Assembly (NCBI GenBank): GCA_949316235.1
Contig: OX438741.1
Coordinates: forward strand, 10,406,124 to 10,470,123
DNA: 64,000 nucleotides
Direction of reading: 5' to 3'
Origin: Oegoconia quadripuncta
Lineage: Eukaryota; Arthropoda; Insecta; Lepidoptera; Autostichidae
The position numbers were made by a program, and so were the translations under genes. This document shows, in pieces, positions 1-11,130 of the stretch. A model generated the notes under the pieces. The model was not told the DNA's origin, made no database searches, and saw only the letters and a list, made by a program, of their open reading frames with translations. The stretch's first letter is position 1. The number at the start of each line of letters is the position of its first letter.

Positions 1-258
1 GCTATCTCAAGCTCCGTGCTAATTTATAAACCAATCTTGAGGTCTACTTAGCTTAGATCACTTCTCAAGTATTCGGCTCAGCGGCGAATGAATAATAGTC
101 TTGAGTTTCGTTTATTAATACGCGCACCTCTCAAGTGAGTACTGCTTGAGTAAGCACTTGCGTTTCAGGTCTCAAGTTAGGTTTATTAATCAACACGTTT
201 ACTTGAGACCAGTCACAAGCCTCTTCTCAATCTTGAGAATGGTTTATTAATACGGGCC
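1..258. mobile_element. PIF/Harbinger-like MITE, cut by the window start
   Basis: The right end reads AATACGGGCC and is followed by TTA. The same terminus occurs at both ends of the complete copy at 60309-60453. The body contains about nine CTCAAG or CTTGAG hexamers in 240 bases in both orientations, plus several degraded copies of TTTATTAATACG. A TTA target and a GGCCCGTATT terminus suggest the PIF/Harbinger class (inference). The left end lies outside the window. Confidence 0.6.
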
Positions 259-271
259 TTAAACAAACTGT

Positions 272-480
272 GTTATACAGGTTGAAATTTAATTCGTGTA
301 ATTCCTGTTTAATTCCACTCCTTTCCACAGGACCGTAGCCGAAGTCGAACAAAAAATTTTCGAATTAAACGAAGGCGGAAGCGATAGGTTTAATAACACT
401 GTTATTTAAAAAGTGCAACCCCTGAGTTTCTTGCTCCTTCTTCTCTGGGAGTCTGCTTGGTGAATGAGCGATAATTGTCA
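272..480 (+). repeat. Fragments of repeat families D and C
   Basis: Bases 272-370 contain the family D terminus (a form of TTCGTGTAATTCC followed by the CATAGTCGAATTCGA-like block). Bases 405-478 contain the family C 3' block (GAGTTTCTTGCT, TTCTTCTCTGG, GAATGAGC). Family C is the 3' untranslated end of a LINE that is better preserved at 43205-43714. Confidence 0.5.
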
Positions 481-544
481 TGACGATTTCAAATGTTATT
501 TTTAATTTGAAATTTAATTACATTAATTACAGTTTATACTTGTC

Positions 545-720
545 ACTCCACTCCTGGTTACGAACAACTTTACATTGGGAACCACAGATTCGATTAAAAC
601 ATTCCCATTACCCAATCAAAGTAAACCATTCTGAAACCACCATTACGGATGACCAACAATTTTCGCCTGAATTCGTCTATGGTTCCTAGTTGTATATTCG
701 CAGAGTTGGAAATTTATAAA
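545..720 (+). mobile_element. Family D MITE, partial copy
   Basis: The diagnostic blocks are TGGTTACGAACAACTTT, AAGTAAACCATTCTGAAACC and CAACAATTTTCG. They match the copies at 8111-8705 and 50288-50664. Decayed, with no coding capacity. Confidence 0.55.
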
Positions 721-724
721 ATTT

Positions 725-1085
725 GTACAATACAATACAAATACACTTTATTGCACAACAGACAAGAAAATACAGTTTCAGAAAAGTGGTAAGAATATAA
801 TGTACAATTTGAAAAATATACCTACTTAAACATAACATCTATAAAATAGCAACAAAATACAAACGTAAATATATAGGTGTACTAAATAAATATTTATTGA
901 TATATAAAATAATAATAATAAGCGACAACAGGATTGTGCGAAGGTATAGAGAGAAGCTAAGAAGAGAACACAGATTAAAGCACCAGAAAATGCTCCTTGA
1001 CGGCGACTTTGAAAGCATTCAAAGTTTGAGCTCGTCTGATGGACTCGGGTAGGGAGTTCCAGAGACGAATGGCTTTGTATTAGTT
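725..1085 (-). pseudogene. Non-LTR retrotransposon 3' end with reverse transcriptase C-terminus
   Basis: Read on the minus strand, about 1085-970 encode AIRLWNSLPESIRRA followed by AFKVAVKEHF and a stop. This is the usual C-terminal tail of CR1/jockey-type reverse transcriptases. The strand then runs through an AT-rich 3' untranslated region to an ATTGTATTGTA-type repeat tail near 725-745. The copy is 5' truncated, so only the last 35 or so codons remain. Clade not determined. Confidence 0.6.
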
Positions 1086-1175
1086 GTATTGGGGAAAGTT
1101 GTTCGTAATCAAGAGAGGCGTCACCAGTAAATAGCAATTACACGAATTCAAATTCACCCTGTATACTCCTACCAA
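1085..1175 (-). repeat. Family D MITE end
   Basis: GGGGAAAGTTGTTCGTAATC and AATTACACGAATTCAAATTC are the right-end blocks of family D. This fragment abuts the LINE remnant at 725-1085, so one probably inserted next to the other. Confidence 0.5.
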
Positions 1176-1349
1176 CTTAGCTTGTTGCTAATGGGTTTGA
1201 AAATTTTGCAGGTAGGTTTGGTGATATTTCATACAGTCATGAATGTTGGGGTGACACAACGAATGATATTACCGAGGGATGAAAAAAAAATTAAAAGTGA
1301 ATCGTGATTTAATCGTTTTTTATTTAAGCATGTTTGAAAATTTGAAATA

Positions 1350-1460
1350 TTCAGTCTAATTATACAATATAATATTATACATTGTAACCCAAAACCTACT
1401 TAAGAGCAACCCATGAGTTTCTTGCTCGTTCTTCTCTGGAATAACTGGATTAATGTCAAT
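1350..1460 (+). repeat. Family C LINE 3' end fragment
   Basis: The order of blocks (TCTAATTATACAATATAAT, GTAACCCAAA, GAGCAACCC, GAGTTTCTTGCTCG) matches the copy at 40380-40739. No coding sequence is left. Confidence 0.55.
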
Positions 1461-1496
1461 ATTTTTCATAATAATTTAAAAAAACATTAAAATACC

Positions 1497-1725
1497 AACA
1501 TTAAATAGTTTAATGATTGAAACAACGTCCACGGTTCACCTTATGAAATATACAGAAATACACACGTGACAAGAGGTGAGCCTATCGCCGTTGAAACGTG
1601 CAAATCCATTGATGTTTTTTGGTGGAAAGTCCCTTAATCGTTTTACGACACGAACAAGAGATTGGATGGTTTTATTCTATTAGAGTGCCGAAACCACACA
1701 GCACAATAGTTTAATTTTATATGTA
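1497..1725 (+). repeat. Dispersed repeat family G
   Basis: Shares GATTGAAACAAC, CCACGGTTCACCTTATG, GTTGAAACGTGCAAATC and GCCGAAACCACACAGCAC with copies at 24480-24800 (minus), 29945-30400 and 50675-50850. I see no reading frame or terminal repeats. Class unknown; possibly an untranslated retrotransposon segment. Confidence 0.6.
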
Positions 1726-1976
1726 TTTAAAAAATCCGCTCTCAAGTCGGGCCACGCATGACAGATATATCTGGACAACGATTGGACCACACATAAACTC
1801 CGTCAAACACATAGCACCCATCGTTTTCGTCGGGTGTTAAAAATTACAAAAATCTGTTGGGGATTTGGATAATGAATTCCTTACAGATGAGTTTCCATTA
1901 GACTCGCGAAATCCTAGTGTTGAAATGTAGCCCATGCCATGAAAAAAGTTACCCTCTCCTAGTGAGAAAAGGCTAT

Positions 1977-2125
1977 AGCGCTTATTACACTATCCTAAAT
2001 GCAGAGACTAATTCAGCATATGTATGCTCGCAGCAATGTTGCTGCGAGCCTTGGTTCCTTCCTTACTTCAACCAGCAATGTATGCTGAATTTGTATCTGC
2101 AATTAGGATGGTGTAACAAGCGCTT
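1977..2125. repeat. Foldback element with two nested stems
   Basis: The left arm 1977-2020 (from AGCGCTTATTACAC to AATTCAGCATA) is mirrored with a few mismatches by the right arm 2081-2125. Inside the loop, 2026-2049 is a palindrome with a 10-base perfect stem, GCTCGCAGCA and its complement around a 4-base loop. No transposase or RNA-gene signature is seen. Confidence 0.6.
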
Positions 2126-2269
2126 ATGCAGCAGCGCTGTAGCGAAGTGAGACGAGTGATGCTGCTGTTATAACATACTAAGGTTAAAACATGATATGTT
2201 TATTTACTCGTACAGTAAAACAAAAATCGGGCGGGACAAAAAATAAAATGTGAGTACCTTAAGCCTCGT

Positions 2270-2535
2270 TCACGCTTGTCGTACTACTTGACCGAAACAT
2301 ACGCACTGACCTCGCGTGGGTCACCGAACGAAATTGTTGGAAGAGTTTATTTAGCTTCGTCCGCGTGGAATAACTTATCGCGGAAGTTTGTTTATCCCGC
2401 GGGAACTACTCACTTTATCGGGATAAAAAATCCTATGTCTTAATCCAGGATATGTTCAGCCAAATCCGTTTATCCGTGATTGAGCAACACACAAATAAAC
2501 AAACAAACATCCAAACTTTCTAATTTATAATATTA
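2270..2535 (-). repeat. Lepidopteran-type dispersed repeat K
   Basis: Contains CTTCGTCCGCGTGGAATA, GGGATAAAAAATCCTATGTC and the GTGATTGAGCAAC / AAACAAACAAACAT end. The same blocks appear on the plus strand at 31085-31322 and as fragments at 54410-54500 and 55150-55265. Non-coding; class not determined. Confidence 0.55.
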
Positions 2536-5380
2536 GGTATATTTCCTGCTATATGTACGTACATAGTTACTGAAATTAATTTATAATAAGTTGGTGTAGT
2601 AATTATATGTATATACGTACAGCTCCTAATATAGTTTTGCATAATATAAATTAAGTTTTATCAGGAGATTTTGAGCGTTTTGCGATATTTTTTTATTTAG
2701 TTACATATATTAATTGGTTCATCAATAAACAAGAACGACTATCGATTACTTAATTTGTATTATGTAGGACTCTACACCCTTGACTGTAAGGCCTCGTATG
2801 ACGTGCTAGTGATCATAGGACTCGCGACCATCTTAGGTTTAATTTGTCTTTTTTAACCGACTCAAATAAAGGAGAATGTTCACAATTTGACTGTAGTTTA
2901 TTATTTATTGTATGTTTGCTACGGAATATCTTCGTCAATTATTAACCGATTCTGATATTAATTTTTTTTACTTCATAGGGTTTACTACCAGAGTGGTTTA
3001 TATAAATTTGGTTAACATCTGATATTGCACTTCGGAGATAAGAGAATGGAACTAACGTTGGTTATTTTACCAATTTTTGGCAGTTCAGTTATTTGTCATT
3101 CGTTTTCTTTTTTATATGAAACGGAGTTTTGCTTTGTTAGAAAATATTGTTTCCTTCTTTTCTTCAGGGTTCTTATTTTATTTCTTTGTCTACAATTTTG
3201 TTGTCATGATTTCTGCTAAAGGATCTGTTACCAATGCCGTAATGAATTTAAAAAACTGGCCAAGGCGAGTTGAGCTTGCACAATTAAAGTTCATTTCAGA
3301 AACGGACATAGCAAGTTTGGGCTAAATCATTGAGACATCTAAACCAATAATTGTAAGGAACAATTCATAGAAGTAACTCTTAAAAATGATATCTCACAGG
3401 TTATGTTAATTAAAACTTTTTTCTTTGATTAAACCAAAATTAGCTTAAAATATTTATTTTTGCTAATCGTCGACCTGTGGAATATGTGCGAGTCGTCAAA
3501 ACCTAACATGTATGCCAGATTTCGAATTGTTTTGTGGTTTGAGGAAACCTCTGTAACAGACGGACACAAGCGGAATCTTAAGAATTACATTTGATCACAC
3601 ACTTTCATAAAAATATGTTATGTAAAATAAAGCTTAATTATTATGTGCGTACTTTTGTGTTCTTGTTCTATATCTCTACGTGTTCCCTCTCCGTACCTAT
3701 GTGGTTAGTGCATGTGGCTAACTATTCGCAGTTATCTCAAGGGAGTAATCCAAACGGAGCTTTAAGTCTAATTATAGGTGGGACCTATTAATAGATTCTT
3801 CATACTAATTACCATTTGAAGGTAGTACTAAAAACTGTTGTAGGTAGGTACTTATTAGGAATGTTCTATGTGTATTTATATTACTGTATATATTTAGTCG
3901 TATATGTATAAAGTTTACCTATTGGTTAAATAAAAGCAAATTATTAATTTATTGGTTAGGTATGTAATTTTTGCTTGGAATTATTCATTGATTTAATTTT
4001 TAAATTATTTTTAATTGTTTTAAATTTTTAAATGTTTCCATGATACCCTAGTTATTAATATTAGAAACACACCACTGCTAAATCTCAATCTCAACAAAAT
4101 TAAATCATAATGATTTTTTTGCCATTTTTTTAAAAAATGTAATAGTAATAGTAAATAATATAAGCGAAGTACCTAGCCTACTTTTTGTAAATCACAATGA
4201 AATTCATTAAATAATAATAGTAAGTGCTGAGTATACATCTGTAGGTACTTAAAATGTGTAAAAAAAAACAATAACTAAACAAAAAGCAATAAAAAGACAC
4301 TTACTAATAATAGCGAACAAATACTGATTGATTCTCGTTCCATTCTGCCACATGAATTTTGTAATTATCAAATTCATTTTTTAATTTCTTTTAATCACTT
4401 TGTCACAGATTAAAAAACGCTTAGTTGCACGCACATCGGAGGCTGTAGCCAAACTGGTCGCCAGCCGGTAGAAGATCGAGTACTGAGCCGATCGTAAAAA
4501 CCGTTCGATTATTTACTGTGCAATCCATGGCATGGCATTAGTATATGCAATTAGTATAGTCACTGTTGAAGAATTTAGGCACCGGTGGTGGCGACTTTTG
4601 ACAGTTATTTTTAGGGTAATAATTGTTATAACTGCTATTTGAAACATTGGGGATATTATTATACTCAGTTGGAAAAAAATTATGAGCAGTTATTTTATTT
4701 TCTGGTTGTTGGTAATTTACTACAGCAATGAGACATGCACAGTAATACAAAGAAAATTTCGCTGTTATTTCATCCTACAATTCAGGTTCAAAAATTATAC
4801 AAGTAATAAATGAATGGAAATAAAGAAGGAATAAATTTTACTGCTTCATTTTTTAAGAACTGTTAAGAATGAGATTTATTATCGACTAATTCTGATTTCT
4901 TAACTGACCACTAATAACTGCCCATTCAGTCATATTTTCTGCTCAATATTTATTTAATTGCCCATTTCAATATTTCTTACGATCATTTCTATTTAGTTTA
5001 TTGCTCAGTCTTTATTGATATTTTGATAAATTTGAAAATCTTTGTACCATGTGTAGGTATATAAAATTCAATTTAAAAACTGTACGTCGATCTCAAGATT
5101 CAGATCGAACGCTTGAAATATTGATACCCTTACATACTATCAAACATCTAATATTTATATTTTATCGCAATCTTGTAATGCGTAAGTCAGAGCTTGAATC
5201 CGGACAATACTCCGATGTAGTTACACACAGAATAGTAAATAACTAAAACATATTAGAAACCTCAGCTATATTCTCTTGTCAAACAAAATGAAAGCACAAC
5301 AAAATGTGTCTATTTGGTGTAAAACAGACTTAAATCACAATGCAAAAAAGATTTCTAAAAAATATAATTAAAACAAAGAA
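2536..5380. other. AT-rich stretch without a recognisable gene
   Basis: I see no conserved coding segment. At 2835-3010 a block of the type AACCGACTCAAATAAAGGAG resembles the stretch at 33540-33790. Short frames around 3025-3330 and 4538-4750 lack domain matches, and the latter begins with TTG rather than ATG. The remainder is simple AT-rich sequence. Confidence 0.4.
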
Positions 5381-6690
5381 GATTTCCTATACTGGACGAA
5401 TAGCCAATCGAGTACTGTCCGAATAGTCCGAAGTACGAAATTTGCCACGTTTTTAACGATACTATAGCATTCACAGTAAAATATACCTATGAAAAAAAAA
5501 GTTTTGCTAATTATCCGCTATAGGCGCTGTACATTTTCTACATACAAATCGTTCCGTAAACGTGATCACGGTACTAAAGTGAAATCGAAACGTACTCTCA
5601 CTCCGCCCTAGTTCATATTTCTATTCATAGAAATAGCAATGTCTAATTCTCAGACTTCACTTAGGTGCTAAGAAATTGTAGCCTCCATCTTTTAATCTTC
5701 ATGGTTGTGGCCACCTTGAAATACAACGACTGCCCTCACTGTACTCTGATTACACTATACCATGAATGAATTCATAAACACTGAATGAGAAATATTTCGT
5801 ATTTTTATTTCGATCATATTTCGTTACAAAATATTCAAGTGTCGAGTTTATTATTTATATACAAACACACAACAAACTATGTTTACATTTCGGTGAGTTA
5901 ATTCGTTCCCTTGCCGGATAAGTGTGACCACCTACACCAACAGACGGGTAATGCAAAATATTTTCTATACAATCCGAAATAGACCACATCTGAGGCGCGA
6001 ACCTTGGAGGTGATCTCTTCAGGTGAAGTTTATGCTTTGACACTTTTTGATTGACTCTTTATAGAAACTGTAATTTTTCCTGCTTCTTTGGGAATAATGT
6101 CGTCGCGAATAATTACAAATGCTTCTAGCATTTCACTCAAATTTAACACACATGGAAATTTCGTTCGTATTTATATATATTATTAAGTAAGTCTATTAAT
6201 ATGATATTATTATTAGTTTGGTTTGTCTGGAAGAGATTTTGGTGATAAGACCGCATAATTGTGTTCTATTATTATCATCAAAAATTATTGTAAATTATTT
6301 TGCGCAATAGAGTATTTATATTGTATTGTAAAACAAGTCGAATAATATAAGTGTCCGATGTGGACAGAAGATCTGCCGATGTACCACGTAAAAGTTTTAT
6401 TTGTTTATTTATTTTATTTTTATTTATTCGGAAAACCAAAAGCTGCAATAATACTAATGGAAACTAATTATAGGAGACACAGAGACAATTACAGGTCCTC
6501 ACAAATAGAAATACATTATATACTTAATTCAATAACATGCATTAACACACTTGTACATTTTTTGCCCTTGCGGTACATATACCAGATTCAATCATCGCCT
6601 AAAAAAAACCACTCTAAGGGGATAAAAGTATAATAAATACACGTATCGAGTTACCATCATTACTTCTAAGGCACTACATGTAGCAAAAGC
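5381..6690. other. No gene recognised
   Basis: 5390-5740 is of mixed composition and may be an old transposon (CACTCCGCCCTAG, GTGGCCACCTTGAAA), but I found no second copy in the window. 6150-6660 is AT-rich. Nothing here supports a coding call. Confidence 0.35.
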
Positions 6691-6835
6691 GATCAAACGC
6701 AAATGAGTGATCGAACGCAAGTACCACTGCAGGATAAGGTCGGCCGCTTCCAACCGCACTGGAATTCTATGAGGGTGGCCTATGTTCAGCAGTGGACGTC
6801 CTGTAGCTGGTATGATGATGATGTGTCCGATACCA
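6690..6835 (+). repeat. Retroposon 3' end with (GATGAT)n tail
   Basis: GGCCTATGTTCAGCAGTGG followed by ATGATGATGATGTG is the plus-strand 3' end of a repeat related to the copy at 39535-39690. The trinucleotide tail suggests a LINE-mobilised element (inference). It directly adjoins a SINE A fragment. Confidence 0.5.
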
Positions 6836-6861
6836 CCACGCGCCTAATAAGAGGCGGAAGC

Positions 6862-7031
6862 CTGCCGCCAAACAGCAATGTTAATAGCATTGCTGTGTTC
6901 CGGTTGTCAGAGATAAGATAACCAGTTCCCCAAATTAGATGTGTCCGGGTCAGTACCCTTCCACCTTCGGCCTCATCTTCATTTAACATCAAGTGTGATT
7001 GAGGTCAAGTCCTCTGTTTTGCATAAAAAAA
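6862..7031 (+). mobile_element. SINE A, 5'-truncated copy
   Basis: Begins at TGCCGCCAAACAGCAATG and runs through GGTTGTCAGAGATAAGATA and CATCTTCATTTAACATC to a GCATAAAAAAA tail. The tRNA-like head is missing. About 90 percent similar by eye to the full copies at 36815-37159 and 12799-13129. Confidence 0.75.
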
Positions 7032-7302
7032 GTATTGTGAGCAATTTCTCGATATTTTGGCGAACAGCCTGGTATCTATTGTCAGGTGGGTTGTCTGTGA
7101 CGTCAGCAGTGTAGGTAGATGTATATACGTACCTACCTAGCTTTTTTGGGTGAGGCAGGCATGTTTTGTGTAAGGGTGGAGTGCATTTCACACGAAAACG
7201 AGCAAACATACGTAATATAAGCTAAACTCTGCTAGATGGAGCGACGATTGAACAGACCAGGTGCATAGTAAAAACAGAAACAGGTGGCACTAGATGCATA
7301 TA

Positions 7303-7370
7303 TTTTTGTACAATCTTTTTTACAACTTTTGTACAATTTTTGTACAATGTACATTTGTACAATCGTACAC
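7303..7370. repeat. Cluster of TTGTACAA palindromes
   Basis: The octamer TTGTACAA (or TTTGTACAAT) occurs four times in about 65 bases, with further half-sites (TTTTACAAC, TGTACA, CGTACAC). It could be a short minisatellite or a protein-binding cluster. No known element is recognised. Confidence 0.5.
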
Positions 7371-7690
7371 CGAGGCAAAGAGCCATAAAACCTACATAGA
7401 TTTATTATGAAATGCTATTTCATGCTTCATGCGTTTGACGGTGTTGTTTGTCCGAACGTATCTCAGTAATGCGTGGTCGGAATTGAGTGCGGTTTTTTAT
7501 TTTAAAAATTAAACGAGAGGTAATATTATTAACCATATTAACCAAAATTGGTTTTGGTTAAATTAGGATAATATCATAGTCGTACCGGCATTTAATTTAA
7601 TTTTTAGTGAAAAAATAAGAGAAAATGTAGCATTGGCCAATGGAGATGCCATGTTTTTTCCTCAGTTTGAAAAGGAAGTAAGTTTGATCG

Positions 7691-7965
7691 GGTTCAAGCC
7701 CCTGCGGGGTACATGTTTAGTATTCGGTTTGGTTGGAGGTCGGGCATTTTAAATGTCCACCTGGTTAGCTACCACCATCTTATCTAAATCTGCCGCCATA
7801 CAGCAATGTTAATAGCATTGTTGTATTCCGGTTGTCAGAGATAGGATTGACAGTTCCCCAAATATTTGGGTTACCGGGTCAGTAGGCTTCCATCGGCCTC
7901 ATCTTCACTTACCATCAGGTGTGATTCAAGAGGTCAAGTGCTAACCGGTTGTACATAAAAATAAA
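7691..7965 (+). mobile_element. SINE A, copy lacking the A-box half
   Basis: Starts at the B-box-like GGTTCAAGCCCCTGCGG and continues through the full body to GTACATAAAAATAA. Moderately diverged, with a deletion near GTCAAGTGCTAACC. Confidence 0.75.
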
Positions 7966-8110
7966 TTCATGATAATTGAACTGCCAAAAATTGTCAAAAC
8001 GGACTTCAAGATTCTGTTCACTATCTCCGGATTGCATCATGAGATCTTAACCAAATAATAGGACCACTCGGAAGGTAAACCTCACCAAACAAAAAAAATA
8101 TCACCAAATT

Positions 8111-8507
8111 TCCCCAAGTAACCATAGTCGAATTCGATCCAAAAAATTTCGATTAACCATACAAAGTAAACCATTCTGAAACCATCTTTAGTATGGAAGT
8201 CCAACAATTTTCGGCTGGTGACTCCACTTACGAACAACTTTCCCCAAGTAACCATAGTCGAATTCGATCCAAAAAATTTCGATTAACCATACAAAGTAAA
8301 CCATTCTGAAACCATCTTTAGTATGGAAGTCCAACAATTTTCGGCTGGTGACTCCACTTACGAACAACTTTCCCCAAGTAACCATAGTCGAATTCGATCC
8401 AAAAAATTTCGATTACCCATACAAAGTAAACCATTCTGAAACCACCTTTAGTATGGAAGTCCAACAATTTTCGGCTGGTGACTCCACTTACGAACTTTAC
8501 GAACAAC
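8111..8507 (+). repeat. Three tandem 130-bp units of family D
   Basis: TCCCCAAGTAACCATAG recurs at 8111, 8241 and 8371, so the period is exactly 130 bases. The first two units are almost identical, and the third differs by a few bases and a 10-base duplication near its end (CGAACTTTACGAACAACTTT). Each unit contains GTAAACCATTCTGAAACCA and CAATTTTCGGCTGGTGAC. Apparent frames through the array are by-products of the repeat. Confidence 0.85.
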
Positions 8508-8529
8508 TTTCCACTAGGAACATAGCCGA

Positions 8530-8705
8530 ATTCAGCCTTCCATACTAAAGGTGGTTTCAGAATGGTTTACTTTGTATGTATGGGTAATCGAATTTTTTTG
8601 GGTCGAATTCGACTATGGTTAGTTGGGGAAAGTAGTTCGTAATCAAGAGTGGGGTCATCAGTTAATGGGAATTACACGAATTCAAATTCACCCTTTATAC
8701 CAACT
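8530..8705 (-). mobile_element. Family D, inverted arm
   Basis: Reads as the reverse complement of the 8111-8507 unit (GGTGGTTTCAGAATGGTTTAC, shortened here) and ends at AATTCAAATTCACCC, the family terminus. With the tandem array it forms a large inverted structure. Confidence 0.65.
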
Positions 8706-9160
8706 TAAATTGCTGCTAATGGGTTTGAAAATTTCCTCCTCATTTTTTGAGTCGGTTAAAACGTGGACGTTACAGAATGCGGAATTATAATTTAAAAAGA
8801 GAGTTCTGCTGTGCTCAACTCATTTATTATAAGGCACCATTACTTACAGCTAAATTATTTTGTAAATACATTATTGCTTTATGTTAAATACGAGTGTACA
8901 TTTTAAATTGCCATAAGAATAATAAATAATATAAACGTAGAGTCGGGGATAAAAACTGTTATGCCTTTTTTTTGTGAAAAATCAATTTTTATGATGTGAA
9001 GCTGTCACGTGTGCACAAATGGGTTAGCACTCAGTTCATGCTGCTACGAATCACACCGCTGGTTTTCAGTGCACCCAAACATTTTTAGTCTGTAGTTAGT
9101 ATGTTTACCTTATTTTCAGTTCTAATTTCATGGTGTTCATTGTCTAGTTATACATGTATA

Positions 9161-9397
9161 CAGTGGCGTGCCCTCCATATAGGCAGAAAAGCAGTGCCTA
9201 CCCTAGCAAATTGTAACCTTTGCTCGAAATGCATAGCCAAGACAGCTGATTCATTTTGATATGAATATAAAATATTCTAAACTATCGCGAAGTTTGCTCA
9301 AAGAGTAAGTTATTATTTTGTGGTAATATTTTTTCTCATATAATAGCAAATTTTATCATTCTGCCTGCCCTGTGAGAAAACGTTGTGCACACCACTG
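9161..9397. mobile_element. hAT-like non-autonomous element
   Basis: The left end CAGTGGCGTGC and right end GCACACCACTG are inverted terminal repeats. They are flanked by an 8-base duplication, CATGTATA on the left and CATGTATG on the right. An 8-base target-site duplication and a CAGTGGCGTGC terminus fit the hAT superfamily. At 237 bases with no reading frame, it must have been moved in trans. Confidence 0.75.
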
Positions 9398-9774
9398 CAT
9401 GTATGTGGTTAAATTAATGATTCTTATTCATTATTATTATTGCAATTAAATAAATTGTACAATCAGTTTCATAAGTGCATATCCAGTACCAGCTAAAACT
9501 ATTTAGATAAATCGAACACCTTTGTATTGAAAGCAAATATCGAACACTAATTTTATAACGTTTGATTGACTGCACAACAATAATATAAAAAAATACTGGA
9601 CATGCACGTTTGAACTCTATTGTGCGCATACAATTATACAAAACTATAAAATTTGCGGGTAATATACAAAATATACTTATCATCGAATTTTTGGTTCAAC
9701 AAGTCTTAGATGGTCAATTAGATAGTCAATGGTGAAGGAAAACATCGTGAGGAAACCTGCCTTGTCTGAGAAAT

Positions 9775-9905
9775 AAAAATAACGCGTGTGAAGTCCCCAA
9801 CCCGCATTGGGCCAGCACGGTGGACTATGGCCCATACTCCCTCTATATGAGGGAAGGCCTATATCCCTGCAGTGGGATATTTACACGCTGAGATGATGAT
9901 GATGA
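9775..9905 (+). repeat. Family E 3' end, plus strand
   Basis: Order of blocks: GTGAAGTCCCCAACCCGCAT, GGGCCAGCACGGTGGACTAT, CTCCCTCTATATGAGGGA, CCCTGCAGTGGGAT, then a GATGATGATGATGA tail. Further copies lie at 13862-14035, 14640-14715, 15690-15832 and 61220-61335, all reversed. It looks like the 3' end of a LINE family, with no coding sequence left. Confidence 0.65.
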
Positions 9906-9998
9906 AGTCTTAGATAGACTTCGCACTCGTGCTGAATCAACTGTTGTCTCTGTAGTACTCGGCGCTGATTTTTTAAAAACCTAACATGTTATTGTAAC

Positions 9999-10405
9999 TA
10001 AATATGGGCGTGGCCCAACTGTTTTGTTACCAAAACAAGCGAACATGTTATCCGAGGTGGAAGAAAAACATTCGGCAAATTTTTCATTTCATCGTTGCTT
10101 GCGAATAGTGAGGGCTTGTTTGTTTCGTTTTCCATATTAATTGTTTTGTTTCTGTTTAAAAGTCGCAGGAGACTGCAATGTTTTGCTAACATATTCAGCA
10201 AACATGTTTTGTTATTTTTTGGAGCAGAAGACCCGGTTTTATTCTAACCAAATATGGGCGTCACCTAACTGTTTTCTTAGCAAATATATTTCATTAAATA
10301 GAAGTTTGTTTGTTTATCTTTAAAAGTCGCAAGAGACTGCAATGTTTTGCTAACATGTTCAGCAGGACATGTTTTGTTAATTTTAGGAGCAGAAGACCCG
10401 AATTT
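9999..10405 (+). repeat. Two-copy tandem duplication (about 245 and 155 bp)
   Basis: AAATATGGGCGT at 10002 and 10252, AAAAGTCGCAGGAGACTGCAA and AAAAGTCGCAAGAGACTGCA (both truncated here), and GGAGCAGAAGACCCG recur in the same order. The second unit has lost about 90 bases from its first half. The short frames through it are repeat by-products. Confidence 0.7.
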
Positions 10406-10539
10406 AGATACACTATATTTGCCGTTGATCCCCAAATGGTCAGCGCCGAGTCCAGCTTTCTTCCATATGAGAGACATACAACCACGTTCATAAAAGAACG
10501 AGCATATCTATGACCATAGAGGAATAACACTACCCGCTA

Positions 10540-11130
10540 TGACTAAGAAATACCGCTGATATTTGTCATGTACTTATAAAGGCGCATTAGCAAAACGCCC
10601 ACTAATCACCAGTTATATGGAAGTGGCTTTAAGCTGTGGTCAAACGAACGTCAGTTTGTGAATCAGAGATTACAACATTACGGTTTGTGCCACATATGAC
10701 CATAGATCCGATGTCTCTTATAAGCTGAATTCAATCTTATGTCTCGTTATCATACTATCAAAGTTTATTAAAATTTAATGCGAGTTATATCCTTTTCAAA
10801 CTAAGGATAAATACAATTAAGCATTGGACTACGCAAGCTGCATTTTCCATTATATTTTCAATTTAAAAAGAACGCAAGTCGCTTAACTTTTTTTATTAAC
10901 ACTGAACTTTATTACACCATAAATACGGTTGAATTAAGCTTGCAAGGAGATCTGTGCTTATAACGAAAAATTTGTGCTTAAATTTTTTATGACGTACTGG
11001 AGACAAGTTCGGCCACAATTGCAAGTCCCTTCCAGGATGATGTAGCCAAAGATGAATCACGCTTGCCCAGTAAAATTTTGTATGAAATTTAAATTACGAG
11101 ACTCAATTCAGAAAATAATTGTTTACGGCC
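10540..11130. other. No gene recognised
   Basis: AT-rich sequence without a clear repeat match in the window and without a conserved reading frame. Confidence 0.35.

Noticed and set aside
4538..4750. 70-codon minus frame rich in Asn, Pro and Tyr
   Set aside because: The first codon is TTG, there is no supporting splice partner or domain, and the region is AT-rich, which favours Asn and Tyr codons.
8111..8507. CRISPR-like or satellite array
   Set aside because: Units are contiguous with no spacers and there are only three; it is a tandemly duplicated MITE arm.
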